Positions 16,609 through 25,144 are shown, numbered from the stretch's first letter. The stretch: 64,000 nucleotides of DNA from Bradyrhizobium vignae (GCF_004114425.1 NZ_RDQF01000004.1:186001-250000), one strand, 5' to 3'. The notes: generated by a model not told the origin, from the sequence alone. Numbers and translations: made by a program.

Positions 16609-17826
16609 CTAAAACGCGCCCGCCAGCTCCCTTGCGCCGGCTTTGCTACTGTTCGAGTCCATCCGCTCATCCGTCACCGCGAGCAGCTTCGCCACCGTGT
16701 TGTGGCGGATCGCGACGGGGTTGCGCTCATAGCCGCCGCGCTGGAAGAAGTTCGAGGTCGGCACCTGCTCGCGCATCGCCTGCGGCATCGTCACCATGTC
16801 GAGGCCGGTGCCGTCGCCGGTGAGGTTCATCATCTCGAGCTCGGCCGCGGTGAGCGGACGGCTGTAGCCCTTGGCGCGGGCGAACAGCACCGAGGTCAGC
16901 AGCTTGTGGGTCTGCAGCATCGGTCCGATGTCGATGTCGAGCACCATCGCATGCATGGCCCAGCCCTGCGCAGTGTTGCCGATCTTCTCGTGCTCCGACC
17001 AGGTGTCGGGCACCGACTTCGCATGCCCCACCATCTTCTTGAGCACGGCGAGCTTGTGCTCGAGCGCCTGGCGCGCAGGTCCTGACGTTCGCGCCACCTT
17101 CTCCGAGAGCGCACGAATGAATTCATGCCCCTGCTCAGCAAGCAGCTCGACGCTGTTGGTGGTCAACAGCTGGTTGTAGCCTATTGCCGTCGAGATCGCG
17201 CGCTTGCCGCCATGCTCGATGCCCGCCTGCACGTCGTAACCGCCGGTGCCGCCGGTCTCGAACGAATAGACCCGCACCGCCTGCTCGCGCGTCAGCCCCG
17301 AGGCGAGCGCGTAGCGCGCATAGGCGCGCTTGAACTCGAGCTCGCTGGACGGGCGTTGCGGCGTGAACTGGTAGAGCTCCTGCGCCGCGCGCAGCAAATC
17401 GGCGACCACCGGAATGGGCTTCCGGGGCGGGCGTTCAGGCGCCTCCTCCGGCTCCGGGTTCACCGGACGCTTCGGCCCGGTATAGATCGGCGGATGCTCC
17501 AGCACGTAATCGTCGAGCGTGATCTGCTGTCCGCTGCGCCGCTTGGCATTGCGGGTCTTTCGCTTCTCCGAGATCTGGCTCCAATAGGCGCCGGCCTCGG
17601 CATCGAAGGCGGCGCGCGCGGCCTGATATTCGGCGAGCTTGCGGCGATATTCGAGCACCGCCGGCGAGGCCCCACCTTGCGCGAAAAACTGCGACAGCAG
17701 CTGGGCGTTGGCATTGCGAACGGCCGGCGGCAGCGTGTCGGCCTCGCCACCGCGCGCGGCCGGTGCGAGCAGCACGAACGCGAATGGAACCAGCGTCAGG
17801 ACGCGTCGAATCGATATGTGATGCAT
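16609..17826 (-). CDS. Exported protein with lysozyme-like fold (putative)
   Basis: 405 residues with an N-terminal signal (RRVLTLVPFAFVLLAPAARG), an Ala/Arg-rich coiled-coil-like stretch (residues 45-95), a Pro-rich linker (PKRPVNPEPEEAPERPPRKP) and a C-terminal globular part. There the pattern YSFETGGTGGYDVQAG followed by RAISTAIGYNQLLTTNS resembles the catalytic-Glu and S..xGxxQ motifs of soluble lytic transglycosylases, but no standard domain is obvious. Peptidoglycan cleavage is therefore inference. The gene stands alone, upstream of a NUDIX gene on the same strand with a 56-base gap from it. Confidence 0.72.
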   Translation of the reverse strand: MHHISIRRVLTLVPFAFVLLAPAARGGEADTLPPAVRNANAQLLSQFFAQGGASPAVLEYRRKLAEYQAARAAFDAEAGAYWSQISEKRKTRNAKRRSGQQITLDDYVLEHPPIYTGPKRPVNPEPEEAPERPPRKPIPVVADLLRAAQELYQFTPQRPSSELEFKRAYARYALASGLTREQAVRVYSFETGGTGGYDVQAGIEHGGKRAISTAIGYNQLLTTNSVELLAEQGHEFIRALSEKVARTSGPARQALEHKLAVLKKMVGHAKSVPDTWSEHEKIGNTAQGWAMHAMVLDIDIGPMLQTHKLLTSVLFARAKGYSRPLTAAELEMMNLTGDGTGLDMVTMPQAMREQVPTSNFFQRGGYERNPVAIRHNTVAKLLAVTDERMDSNSSKAGARELAGAF

Positions 17827-17882
17827 GCTGCCCTCTTAGCAGGCATCCGGTAACCGTCACGTTAACGCGCCGTTTACCATCG

Positions 17883-18506
17883 TCACTTCCAGGCAAATAT
17901 CGGCTGTTCCAGGTCGATGACGCGGGTGTGCCGGCCCGCCAGCACCTCGCGGAACTGGTAGATCAGCGCTGCCGTCGGGGCATGGATCAGGCTCATCTGG
18001 TGATGGAAGCGGATCACGCGGCGGCTGCTTTCGGGAATCGCGACGAAATCGAAAGCGTCCTCGCGTTCGATCGTGGCGAGCGCGATGCGATGAACCGACG
18101 CGACCTCGTCTGGGTTCGGTCTGATCGCGGCGCTATCGGCCGCCCAGACCACGACCGGCGTGATCAGATAGCCGGAACGCGTCGGGTAATCGTCCAGCGC
18201 ACCGAGCACGTCCGCATCCGTGAGCCGAAGACCAAGCTCCTCGTCGAGTTCGCGCAACGCCGCTTCGACCGGGGTCTCGCCTGGATCGCAGCGGCCGCCG
18301 GGCAGCGCCCATTGACCGCGATGGGCGCGCAGATGCGATGCCCGCAGCGTGAGCAGCAGCGCAGTGTCGTCGCCCTCGCCCGCGGTCAGCGCGACCGCCA
18401 CCGCGGCGCGCTTCAGCGTCGCCGGCGCGTCATCCCCCCGCAGGCGCGTGAAGGCTGCGCAGGCATCCGCGATATTCCGTCGTGTGGCATCGTCGAACGA
18501 TCTCAT
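17883..18506 (-). CDS. NUDIX hydrolase, CoA-diphosphatase type
   Basis: A 207-residue hydrolase. The Nudix box GX5EX7REUXEEXGU is complete near residues 70-92 (GGRCDPGETPVEAALRELDE, then ELGL). The upstream LLTLRASHLRAHRGQWALPG segment with L-R-x-x-x-L-x-x-H-x-G-x is the UPF0035 pattern of CoA pyrophosphatases such as NudL, which cleave CoA and derivatives to 4'-phosphopantetheine and ADP. Substrate is inference from that motif. Divergent from the thioesterase gene that begins at 18574. Confidence 0.85.
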   Translation of the reverse strand: MRSFDDATRRNIADACAAFTRLRGDDAPATLKRAAVAVALTAGEGDDTALLLTLRASHLRAHRGQWALPGGRCDPGETPVEAALRELDEELGLRLTDADVLGALDDYPTRSGYLITPVVVWAADSAAIRPNPDEVASVHRIALATIEREDAFDFVAIPESSRRVIRFHHQMSLIHAPTAALIYQFREVLAGRHTRVIDLEQPIFAWK

Positions 18507-18573
18507 GATGCTTGACTACACCACGTCCGCCCCCGATGAAATGAGCTCGCAAGGCCAAGGAACGGACGACGAC

Positions 18574-18999
18574 ATGACCAACAAGGCCGCCGCAAGGCTG
18601 AAATCCGACGGCTGGAGCATCCTGGAGACCACGGGCTTCCTGCACCTGATCGGCCCGTTGTGGGAGCGCAGGGTCGACGGTCATTACGAGTTCGCACTCG
18701 CCACCGAAGACAAGCACCACAACCGCCGCGGCATGGTCCAGGGTGGCGTGATGATGACCTTCGCCGACCGCACCTGCGGCATGACCGCCCGCTATGTCTC
18801 CGGCAAGGAGTACATGGCGACGGTGCAGCTCGACACGCACTTCGTGGAAGCCGGCCAGATCGGCGACATCCTGATCTCTCGCCCGCGCGTGGTCCGCTCG
18901 ACCCGCAGCCTGATCTTCATGAGCACCGAAGTGACGGTGGATAACCGCTGCATCGTGATGGCGAATGGCGTGTTCAAGATCTTGAAGGGGCCGGGGTAG
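18574..18999 (+). CDS. PaaI-type acyl-CoA thioesterase (hotdog fold)
   Basis: A 141-residue single hotdog-domain protein. Motifs: HHNRRGMVQGGVMMTFADRT, matching the HxxxxGxxHGGxxxxLxD pattern of PaaI-like thioesterases (Gln replaces the usual His before GG), then TVQLDTHFVEAG and RSLIFMSTEV. It hydrolyses aryl- or acyl-CoA esters in the cytoplasm; the substrate is unknown. Start ATG 18574 has AAGGAA 11 bases upstream; earlier in-frame ATGs (18541, 18508) lack this and the family N-terminus. Divergent from the CoA-diphosphatase gene, which gives a loose CoA theme. Confidence 0.82.
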   Translation: MTNKAAARLKSDGWSILETTGFLHLIGPLWERRVDGHYEFALATEDKHHNRRGMVQGGVMMTFADRTCGMTARYVSGKEYMATVQLDTHFVEAGQIGDILISRPRVVRSTRSLIFMSTEVTVDNRCIVMANGVFKILKGPG

Positions 19000-19054
19000 C
19001 TGTTCGGTCAGGTTGCCACCGCCGCAACCACACACTCGTCGTCGTCCCCAACCT

Positions 19055-19134
19055 CGTCATTGCGAGCGCGGCGAGGCAATCCAGAATCCCTCCGCGGACA
19101 CATTTCTGGATTGCCTCGCTGCGCTCGCAATGGC
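19055..19134. repeat. Palindromic repeat (tcattgcgagcgcggcgaggc family)
   Basis: CGTCATTGCGAGCGCGGCGA at the left and CTCGCTGCGCTCGCAATGGC at the right are inverted copies; the inner ATTCCAGAAT-like arms are CCAGAAT / TTTCTGG. A full hairpin unit of a repeat family common in Bradyrhizobium and relatives. Confidence 0.8.
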
Positions 19135-19181
19135 GACTGTAGCTGGCTATGCTGCCCTCCACCAATATCAAGGACCCGCCC

Positions 19182-20204
19182 ATGCAATACCGCCAGCTCG
19201 GCCGCAGCGGCCTGAAAGTTTCGCCGATTTGTCTCGGCACCATGATGTTCGGCGGACCGACCGATGAAGCCACGTCACAACGCATCATCGACAAGGCGCA
19301 CGCCGCCGGGATCAATTTCATCGACACCGCCGACGCCTATTCGAAAGGTGCATCCGAGGAAGTCGTCGGCCATGCCATCGCGAGCAAACGCCACGCCTGG
19401 ATACTCGCGACGAAGCTCGCCAATCCCATGAACAACGAATTGGGCGATGATCCCAATCGCGGCGGGCTGTCGCGGCGCTGGGTGCTGCAGGCGGCTGACG
19501 AGAGCTTGAAGCGGCTCGGCACCGATCACATCGACATCTACTATCTGCACAAGGAAGATCATGCGACGCCGCTGGAGGAGACGGTCCGCGCGATGGGCGA
19601 CCTGATCCGCGCCGGCAAGGTGCGCTATTTCGGCGTCTCGAACTACCGTGCCTGGCGCGTTGCCGAGATCTGCAACATCTGCGATCGGCTCGGCATCGAC
19701 CGGCCTGCGGTGAGCCAGCCTTACTATAACGCCATGAACCGCATGCCCGAGGTCGAGCACTTCCCGGCCTGTTCCTATTACGGCCTCGGTATCGTGCCCT
19801 ATAGTCCCTTGGCGCGCGGCGTGCTCACCGGCAAGTACAGGCCCGATGCAGCTCCCGACAAGGAGACGCGCGCGGGCCGCAACGACACCCGCATGATGCA
19901 AACGGAATGGCGGCCGGAATCGCTTCACCTCGCGCAGGAGATCAAGACGCACGCGGAGACGAAGGGCATCACCGCCGGCCAGTTCGCAGTCGCCTGGGTG
20001 CTCAACTCCGCCTTCGTCTCGTCGGTGATCGCAGGTCCCCGCACCGAGGAGCAATGGGACGGCTACATCAGCGCACTCGATTATCGTTTCACCGCGGAGG
20101 ATGAGGCGCTGATCGACCGGCTGGTGACGCCAGGCCATCCGTCGACGCCCGGCTATAACGACCCGGCCTATCCGATCGAGGGCCGCCGCGCGCGGACGGC
20201 GTGA
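19182..20204 (+). CDS. Aldo/keto reductase
   Basis: A 340-residue NADPH-dependent (beta/alpha)8 oxidoreductase. Visible: the N-terminal LGRSGLKVSPICLGTMMFGG, catalytic Asp-Tyr in FIDTADAYSKGASEE, the Lys in ILATKLANP, the His in YYLHKEDH, and the C-terminal cofactor loop near SVIAGPRTEEQW. Start ATG 19182 has AAGGA upstream. The family reduces aldehydes and ketones; the substrate is unknown. The next gene (TPR protein) starts 15 bases downstream on the same strand and is probably co-transcribed. Confidence 0.9.
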   Translation: MQYRQLGRSGLKVSPICLGTMMFGGPTDEATSQRIIDKAHAAGINFIDTADAYSKGASEEVVGHAIASKRHAWILATKLANPMNNELGDDPNRGGLSRRWVLQAADESLKRLGTDHIDIYYLHKEDHATPLEETVRAMGDLIRAGKVRYFGVSNYRAWRVAEICNICDRLGIDRPAVSQPYYNAMNRMPEVEHFPACSYYGLGIVPYSPLARGVLTGKYRPDAAPDKETRAGRNDTRMMQTEWRPESLHLAQEIKTHAETKGITAGQFAVAWVLNSAFVSSVIAGPRTEEQWDGYISALDYRFTAEDEALIDRLVTPGHPSTPGYNDPAYPIEGRRARTA

Positions 20205-20219
20205 GAACGGGAGACCACG

Positions 20220-21533
20220 ATGGCGCTTGAAGACCGCTACGGCTTTCCGCTCTCCACCACCTCGCATGAGGCAGCAAGCGCCTATCGCGAGGGCGTCGAT
20301 CTCATGCTTTCGGGGTGGACCGGCACGGCGGAGACGCTGGAGTGCGCGATCACGGCGGACCCGGACTTCGCGCTGGCCCATATCGCCCGCGGCCGCGTGC
20401 ATGCTTTCTACCAGCAGGGCGATCTCGCGCGGCAGAAGGCGGCGCTCGCGCGCGAGCTCGTCGCCAAGCGCGGCGCCGAGCGCGAGCGCTCGCATGTCGA
20501 GACGCTGGCGCTCGCGATCGAGGGCCGGCTGCCGGAGGCGATCGCATCGACGCTGAAGCACGTCGACGCATGGCCCCGCGACGCCGTGGTGCTGTCGCTG
20601 CCGCTCGGCGCGTTCGGCCTGTTCGCCTTCTCCGGCATGGCCGACCACGATCGGGCCCGGCACGAGCTCTGCGAGCGCGTCGCGCAGCATTACGGCGAGG
20701 ACTGGTGGTTCCTCACCATGTCCGGTTGGGCGATGACGGAGAATGGCGACGTCGCGCGCGGCCGCGCCGTCACCGAGCGCGGCTTCAATCTGCGCCGGGC
20801 CAACGCCCACGCTGCACATGCGGTCCTGCACGCGATGTTCGAGGATGGATCGATCGACGCGGCCGATCGTCTCGTCGACGACTGGATTCCGACTTACGAC
20901 CGCGGCGGAATCCTGCACGGCCATATCCGCTGGCATCAGGCGCTCGGCGCGCTCGAACATGGCGACGCCGCACGGGCGCTTGCGATCTATGCCGACGTGC
21001 TTCAGCCCACCGCGACGCGGGCGCCGCCACTCAACGTCATCACCGACAGCGCCTCCCTGCTCTGGCGCCTGTCGGCTTACGGTCATACCGTGCCGCAGGC
21101 GCTGTGGCGCGAGGCCGACGCCGCGGCGCAAAAGCTGTTTCCGAAGTCGAGCCTGTCCTTTGCCGACGTCCACATGGCGCTGTTCGCGGCCGCCACGCAG
21201 AACCGCGAGGCGCTGGCCGCGCGCCTTGCGGTGATCGAGCAGCGGCTCGCTGACGGTAAGCTGCCGGCCGGCCCCGTGGTGCCGGCGATCTTCCGGGCGC
21301 TCGCGGCTTTCGTCGATGAGGATTACGGGACTTGCGTGCAGATGCTCGCGCCGCTCCTCGGCGAGGTCGTGCGCATCGGCGGCAGCCATGCCCAACGCGA
21401 GCTGATCGAGGATACCTTTATCGTCGCGCTCATGCGCAGCGGTGAGCTGCCCCGCGCCCGTGCCGTGCTGGACGCCCGTCTGCACCGCCGGCCGTCCCTG
21501 CGCGATAAGCGCTGGCAGGCGGCGATAGGCTAG
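20220..21533 (+). CDS. TTC38-family tetratricopeptide protein
   Basis: A 437-residue cytoplasmic protein without signal peptide. It begins MALEDRYGFPLSTTSHEAAS, with helices in TPR-like pairs (SGWTGTAETLECAITADPDF, ALAHIARGRVHAFYQQGDLA) continuing to the C-terminus. The overall pattern matches the TTC38 (tetratricopeptide repeat 38) family found from bacteria to animals, whose function is unknown. It follows the aldo/keto reductase with a 15-base gap; a TTC38 gene beside an oxidoreductase hints at an accessory role, which is inference only. Confidence 0.82.
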   Translation: MALEDRYGFPLSTTSHEAASAYREGVDLMLSGWTGTAETLECAITADPDFALAHIARGRVHAFYQQGDLARQKAALARELVAKRGAERERSHVETLALAIEGRLPEAIASTLKHVDAWPRDAVVLSLPLGAFGLFAFSGMADHDRARHELCERVAQHYGEDWWFLTMSGWAMTENGDVARGRAVTERGFNLRRANAHAAHAVLHAMFEDGSIDAADRLVDDWIPTYDRGGILHGHIRWHQALGALEHGDAARALAIYADVLQPTATRAPPLNVITDSASLLWRLSAYGHTVPQALWREADAAAQKLFPKSSLSFADVHMALFAAATQNREALAARLAVIEQRLADGKLPAGPVVPAIFRALAAFVDEDYGTCVQMLAPLLGEVVRIGGSHAQRELIEDTFIVALMRSGELPRARAVLDARLHRRPSLRDKRWQAAIG

Positions 21534-21735
21534 CTCCGCCACGAAAAAAACACCGCTCTGATGGCAGGTGCCTCTTGGGACGGATTGGGCGATTTGGACG
21601 AATCGCTGTCGGGGTGACACGGTGGTATTCCAGACGGGACTTGCAGAACAAACGAGATCGCAACCAATTTGCGATACGATCGTTATGGTGCGGAACCTTT
21701 CCGCCGCCACGGCCCTCTGGCACACGAGCCCGACG

Positions 21736-22314
21736 ATGCGCCTCTGCCGACCGGTCCTCGCCGCTTTGACCGTGGCTCTGGCAAGTCCTTGTTTTGCCGA
21801 GACTTCCAAACCCATTCCGCTCGACAATCCGCAGTTGCAGCAGAACGCCTTCATCGATCTGCTGGCGCTGATGTCCGGCCACTGCAAGACGTTGAGGGTC
21901 GCAGGCCGCACCTTCCCGTGCAAGACAGTGGCCTATGCCCACGGCGACAAGGGCCGGGTCAATTTCGCGGTCGCGGTCGACGATCCCAGCGACGACAGCC
22001 ACGTCGTGTCGTTCTCGGGCGAGAACGGCAAGCGCGCCGACGACAATTCTTACGAGCTGCCGATCGACCGCATGCTGCTCAACTCCAAGGACCGCCCGAG
22101 GGTCGACGGCCTGCCGGTGCCGGCCGAGCAGACCTCCACCGGCATCTGCCGCCAGACCGGCAATTTCGCCGCCAGGAAGGTGCACGACGTCACCTGCTCG
22201 GCGACCGACAGCGATGGCCGGACCTACGAGCTCCTATTCGTCTCCGACGGCACGCCGGTCAGCGTGCGCCGCATTCGCCAGTCGGCACCGTCGATCCAGG
22301 ACCCGTTCAAGTAG
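21736..22314 (+). CDS. Secreted protein, unknown
   Basis: 192 residues. MRLCRPVLAALTVALASP forms a signal peptide ending at FAETS. The mature part contains a helix (NAFIDLLALMSGHCKTLR) and then beta-rich segments (VNFAVAVDDPSDDSHVVSF, TYELLFVSDGTPV) with paired cysteines (GHCKTL/FPCKTV and GICRQT/VTCSAT) likely to form two disulfides. No family recognised. ATG 21736 is chosen because it gives a proper signal; ATG 21685 is an alternative. Its stop is almost fused to the ohyA pseudogene on the other strand. Confidence 0.7.
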   Translation: MRLCRPVLAALTVALASPCFAETSKPIPLDNPQLQQNAFIDLLALMSGHCKTLRVAGRTFPCKTVAYAHGDKGRVNFAVAVDDPSDDSHVVSFSGENGKRADDNSYELPIDRMLLNSKDRPRVDGLPVPAEQTSTGICRQTGNFAARKVHDVTCSATDSDGRTYELLFVSDGTPVSVRRIRQSAPSIQDPFK

Positions 22315-22320
22315 CTCAGA

Positions 22321-22642
22321 TCACGGCGAGTGACCGTGCCCTGGAGTGCGCAGGGTTCTCCACGTTGAACGCGACCATCTCCTCGCGCTGAGGCCGGGAT
22401 GTTCGAGCGAGGGAATGCTCGAGAGCAGATCCCAGGTGCATTCGTAATGGTCGGTGGTGAGCATGCGCCCGCCGCGGAGCGAGTAGGCGCCGTTCGCGAG
22501 CTGCGTGCCATTCGAAGCTGCCGCCGACCAGCGGCTGCGCCTCCTAGATCGCGATGTCGTGCCCCGACAGCTGCGCATCGCGAACGAGGAACGCCGCGCC
22601 CGCGAGCGATCCAATGCCACCGCCGATGAAATACGGCTTCAT
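22321..22642 (-). pseudogene. ohyA: Truncated, frameshifted oleate hydratase remnant
   Basis: Reading the minus strand from ATG 22642 gives MKPYFIGGGIGSLAGAAFLV and RDAQLSGHDIAI, then an in-frame TAG where the family has Tyr (IYEAQPLVGG), continuing EAQPLVGGS. After a frameshift near 22513 the frame reads GTQLANGAYSLRGGRMLTTD, HYECTWDLLSSIPSLEHPG; after a second near 22390 it reads EEMVAFNVENPAHSRARS and ends. This is the FAD-binding N-terminus of oleate hydratase (OhyA, hydrates unsaturated fatty acids to 10-hydroxy acids). Only about 105 of more than 500 codons remain; the rest is deleted at the boundary with the neighbouring gene. Confidence 0.88.
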
Positions 22643-22706
22643 GACCTGCCTCGACGTCCCGTTCGAATGTCGCGGCGACATTGCATCGCGCGGCGCGCGG
22701 TCAAAG

Positions 22707-22720
22707 TTGCGCTTGATCAA
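22707..22720. promoter_or_regulatory. FixK2/FNR-type box (candidate)
   Basis: TTGC-GCTTGA-TCAA fits the Bradyrhizobium FixK2 half-site pattern TTG(A/C)-N6-(T/G)CAA. It lies 65 bases upstream of the dead oleate hydratase start on the minus strand, a spacing that allows class-II activation, and 120 bases upstream of the DUF3088 gene on the plus strand. Confidence 0.4.
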
Positions 22721-22839
22721 GGGCAGGCTGCCTGTAGATCACTTGAGTTGAGCCGATTGACTGATTGGCCTCGCCATGGCGTCCTTTCACGACGTCAGTG
22801 ATTCCCCGGTGACATCGCGGCCAAGCTTCGGAACGACCC

Positions 22840-23187
22840 ATGACGCGCGACCGCCTGTTTCTGCTGCAGCCCGGTTTCGAGGATCCGGCTTTTCCCGGCC
22901 AAAGCTTCTATTGCTGGCACTGCGCGCTGATCGAGGGCGTGCTGGCCTCGTTTCCACAGCTCGCCGAAAAGCTCGATGTCGAACGAATCCCCTGGCCACG
23001 GCCTCGGCAAGCCGTGATTGCGCTGGTCGGCGAGGAGAACCAATCGCTGCCCCTGCTCGTGCTCGCGACTGGGGCGACGTCGCCGCACCAGACCGGCAGC
23101 CACCAGGGCCGCGCCTTCATCGCCGACAAGGACGCAATCCTCGCCGCGCTCTCCGAGCGCCACGGCTTTCCCGATCCGCATCCGTGA
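22840..23187 (+). CDS. DUF3088 protein with CxxC motif
   Basis: A 115-residue cytoplasmic protein. The opening FLLQPGFEDPAFPGQSFYCW continuing HCALIEGVL is the signature of DUF3088; the C-W-H-C motif at the start of a helix resembles a thioredoxin-fold active site. Later segments (HQTGSHQGRAFIADKDAILA, ALSERHGFPDPHP) are also family-typical. A thiol-redox or small-molecule role is inference. No strong RBS; GGAAC at 22831 is too close to be a promoter for it. Isolated gene. Confidence 0.82.
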   Translation: MTRDRLFLLQPGFEDPAFPGQSFYCWHCALIEGVLASFPQLAEKLDVERIPWPRPRQAVIALVGEENQSLPLLVLATGATSPHQTGSHQGRAFIADKDAILAALSERHGFPDPHP

Positions 23188-23216
23188 GAGTGTGCGCGAA
23201 AATTTGCGTGCTCACT

Positions 23217-23350
23217 CCCGTGTCGCGGACGCGCTGCAGCGTTCCTTGCGCTGCTGCGCAGAGCCGGGACCCACGCAGCCGACACACCAGGAACATGGGC
23301 CCCGGCTCAGCATCGCATCATCTAGGAGACGCTGCGCTGCGTTCGGGGCA
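23217..23350. repeat. Palindromic intergenic repeat in the 23188-23524 gap
   Basis: CGTGTCGCGGACGCGCTGCA at the left mirrors TGCGCTGCGTTCGGGGCAC at the right, with GAGCCGGGACCC / GGGCCCCGGCTC inside. The rest of the 337-base gap holds the leader and promoter of the downstream gene; I see no other gene. Confidence 0.7.
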
Positions 23351-23470
23351 CAAGTCCGCAGCCGACGCATCGTCATGCGAAGATAGAACGCGCGGCATTC
23401 GAACATTCACAGACGTTAACGCGTGTTGATCGGACCTCACATCTGCGTCGTTTCGACGCCCGCACTGGCG

Positions 23471-23495
23471 GGAACACGCTGGATGCTCATCTGTT
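23471..23495 (+). promoter_or_regulatory. EcfG-like promoter (GGAAC-N16-TGTT)
   Basis: GGAAC at 23471-23475, 16 bases, TGTT at 23492-23495, about 30 bases before the start of the small secreted His/Tyr/Gly protein. One mismatch from CGTT. Spacing equals that of the perfect sites at 52-62 kb. Confidence 0.5.
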
Positions 23496-23524
23496 GTCAC
23501 ACGACATTCAACTGGAGTGATGAC

Positions 23525-23836
23525 ATGAAATATCTCATTGTCGCGATGGCCGTCGGCGCTGCGGCGCTTACTGGCGGATCGGCGGCGAACGCAGCCGGTG
23601 GCACGAGCGCCAGGCAGACCGCGCAGGAAAGCCAGTCCACCGACATCAGCGCACAGCGCAGGCACCATCGCTGGCATGGTCACCACCATCATTGGCGTCC
23701 TCATCACGGCTATTACCGGCCCTATTACAGAAGCTACGGCTATTACCCGCGCCACGGCTATTACGGCGGCGGCCCCTATGGGTACTACGGCGGCGGTCCC
23801 GGCGTGACGTTCAGCTTCGGCGGCGGACGCTGGTAA
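23525..23836 (+). CDS. Small exported His/Tyr/Gly-rich protein
   Basis: 103 residues. Signal peptide MKYLIVAMAVGAAALTGGSA ending at NAAGG. The mature part is low complexity: a histidine cluster (RRHHRWHGHHHHWRPHHGYY), then Tyr/Arg and Gly-rich repeats (YYGGGPYGYYGGGPG). His-rich sequences often bind metal; Gly/Tyr repeats suggest a surface or periplasmic structural role. Similar small proteins are common in Bradyrhizobium. Start ATG 23525 has GGAG upstream. A possible EcfG promoter lies at 23471 and a terminator at 23846, so it looks like a monocistronic stress-type gene. Confidence 0.8.
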   Translation: MKYLIVAMAVGAAALTGGSAANAAGGTSARQTAQESQSTDISAQRRHHRWHGHHHHWRPHHGYYRPYYRSYGYYPRHGYYGGGPYGYYGGGPGVTFSFGGGRW

Positions 23837-23845
23837 GACGCAAGC

Positions 23846-23872
23846 GGCCCGCAGAGATGCGGGCCTCTTTTG
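23846..23872 (+). terminator. Rho-independent terminator
   Basis: Perfect 8-bp stem GGCCCGCA / TGCGGGCC with loop GAGA, followed by TCTTTT, ten bases after the stop of the small secreted protein. It abuts the 3' end of the opposing amine-oxidase gene. Confidence 0.88.
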
Positions 23873-25144
23873 CTATCCCTGCAAGATCATCCCCGCCGTC
23901 TCCAGGCCACTCGCGAGCGCCGCCTCGACCGTGCCCATGTCGCGGCCGCGATAGAGTGCTTCGCCGGAAAACAGCACCCGCCCGCCTGCACGCGAGAGGA
24001 TCGCTTGTGCCTCGCGCGTCCGCGGCGTCGCCCACGAATAGGCGCCGCGCGCGAAGCGATCATGCGCCCAGTTGGCCGCAGCTCCGGCCACCAGCTGGCG
24101 CGCGATGTCATCGCGCGGCAGGCTGAAGACGGCGGCGAGCGAGCCAAGCCCGGCCTCGATCAGGCCTTGCGGATCGAGGCTTTCCAGCTCCATCGTGCGC
24201 GGACCGCCGAACCAGCCCGTAAGCACGGCATGCTGGCTCGGATATTGCGTCCACCACACCGGGATCGCCTGGTCCGACAGCAGGAAGGTCATGTCCGCAA
24301 GGTCTTCCTTGCGCTCGCGCCACCATGGCCGTGCGAAGCGCAGTACGATCTTGATGACATTGCCAAAGCCGATGTCGTCGGCAGCAGCAAGCTTCGCGCG
24401 CGCCCCCGCCGGCAGCGCGATCTCGCGCAGCAGCGGCAGCGGCACGGTGAGGATCACGCGATCGCAGGCATGCACATCGCCGCCGGCGCATCGAACGGCT
24501 ACCGCGCCGCCCTCCTCCGCAATGGCCGATACGACGCAACCGAGACGGATAGTCACGCCGTGCCTGCGGCAGTCGGCGGCCAGCACGTCGATCATCGCGC
24601 CGTATCCACCATCGATGCGCGCCTGGGGAGCGTGTCCGCCATCCATCCATTCCGCGCGCAGCGCTAGCGTTGACGCGCGCTCAGGATCGGCCGCGTCATA
24701 CCCCTCGACCATCCGTTCGATCGAATGGCGCATCGACGCGTACTCGTCCCCGGAAAAATGCCGGCGCAGGAAGTCGGCGACCGTGAGGTCGTCCTTCAAG
24801 TCCCCTAGCACGGCCTGAAGCTCCGCTTCGTGAGGATCGAGGCGATCCTCGCGCGAAAGCTTCGTCCCGTCAAAGCTCCACTGTTCGCCTTCGATCTCCT
24901 GAAGCGACAGCGCGGCCTCGCGCAGGAGTGCGCGCGTGACCGGCGCCTCGCCATGAACGAACTCGGCGCCGCCATCGGCGGGATAGCCGAACTCGGAGAC
25001 CGGTAGCGGATGAATGCGACCGCCACAGCGCTGGCGCGCTTCCAGGATCGTCACCTTGCGGCCGGCACGCGCCAGCTCGCGCGCCGCCATCAGGCCGGCC
25101 GCGCCCGCGCCGACGATCACGATGTGCTCGGATGTATCGGACAT
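23873..25144 (-). CDS. FAD-dependent amine oxidase (flavin monoamine oxidase family)
   Basis: 423 residues. The N-terminal Rossmann motif VIVGAGAAGLMAARELARAG and the following ILEARQRCGGRIHPL are the dinucleotide-binding and GGR motifs of the MAO/phytoene desaturase superfamily. The C-terminal FAD motif appears as GRVLFSGEALYRGRDMGTVE. Such enzymes oxidise primary or polyamines, releasing aldehyde, ammonia and peroxide; the substrate here is unknown. No signal peptide, so cytoplasmic. It is the last gene of a minus-strand run with the RibD-like gene 9 bases upstream, hence probably co-transcribed. Confidence 0.88.
   Translation of the reverse strand: MSDTSEHIVIVGAGAAGLMAARELARAGRKVTILEARQRCGGRIHPLPVSEFGYPADGGAEFVHGEAPVTRALLREAALSLQEIEGEQWSFDGTKLSREDRLDPHEAELQAVLGDLKDDLTVADFLRRHFSGDEYASMRHSIERMVEGYDAADPERASTLALRAEWMDGGHAPQARIDGGYGAMIDVLAADCRRHGVTIRLGCVVSAIAEEGGAVAVRCAGGDVHACDRVILTVPLPLLREIALPAGARAKLAAADDIGFGNVIKIVLRFARPWWRERKEDLADMTFLLSDQAIPVWWTQYPSQHAVLTGWFGGPRTMELESLDPQGLIEAGLGSLAAVFSLPRDDIARQLVAGAAANWAHDRFARGAYSWATPRTREAQAILSRAGGRVLFSGEALYRGRDMGTVEAALASGLETAGMILQG

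Noticed and set aside
19275..21923. 882-codon minus-strand frame opposite the aldo/keto reductase and TTC38 genes
   Set aside because: The plus strand carries two clear families across the same span. The long frame results from high GC and lack of stop codons.
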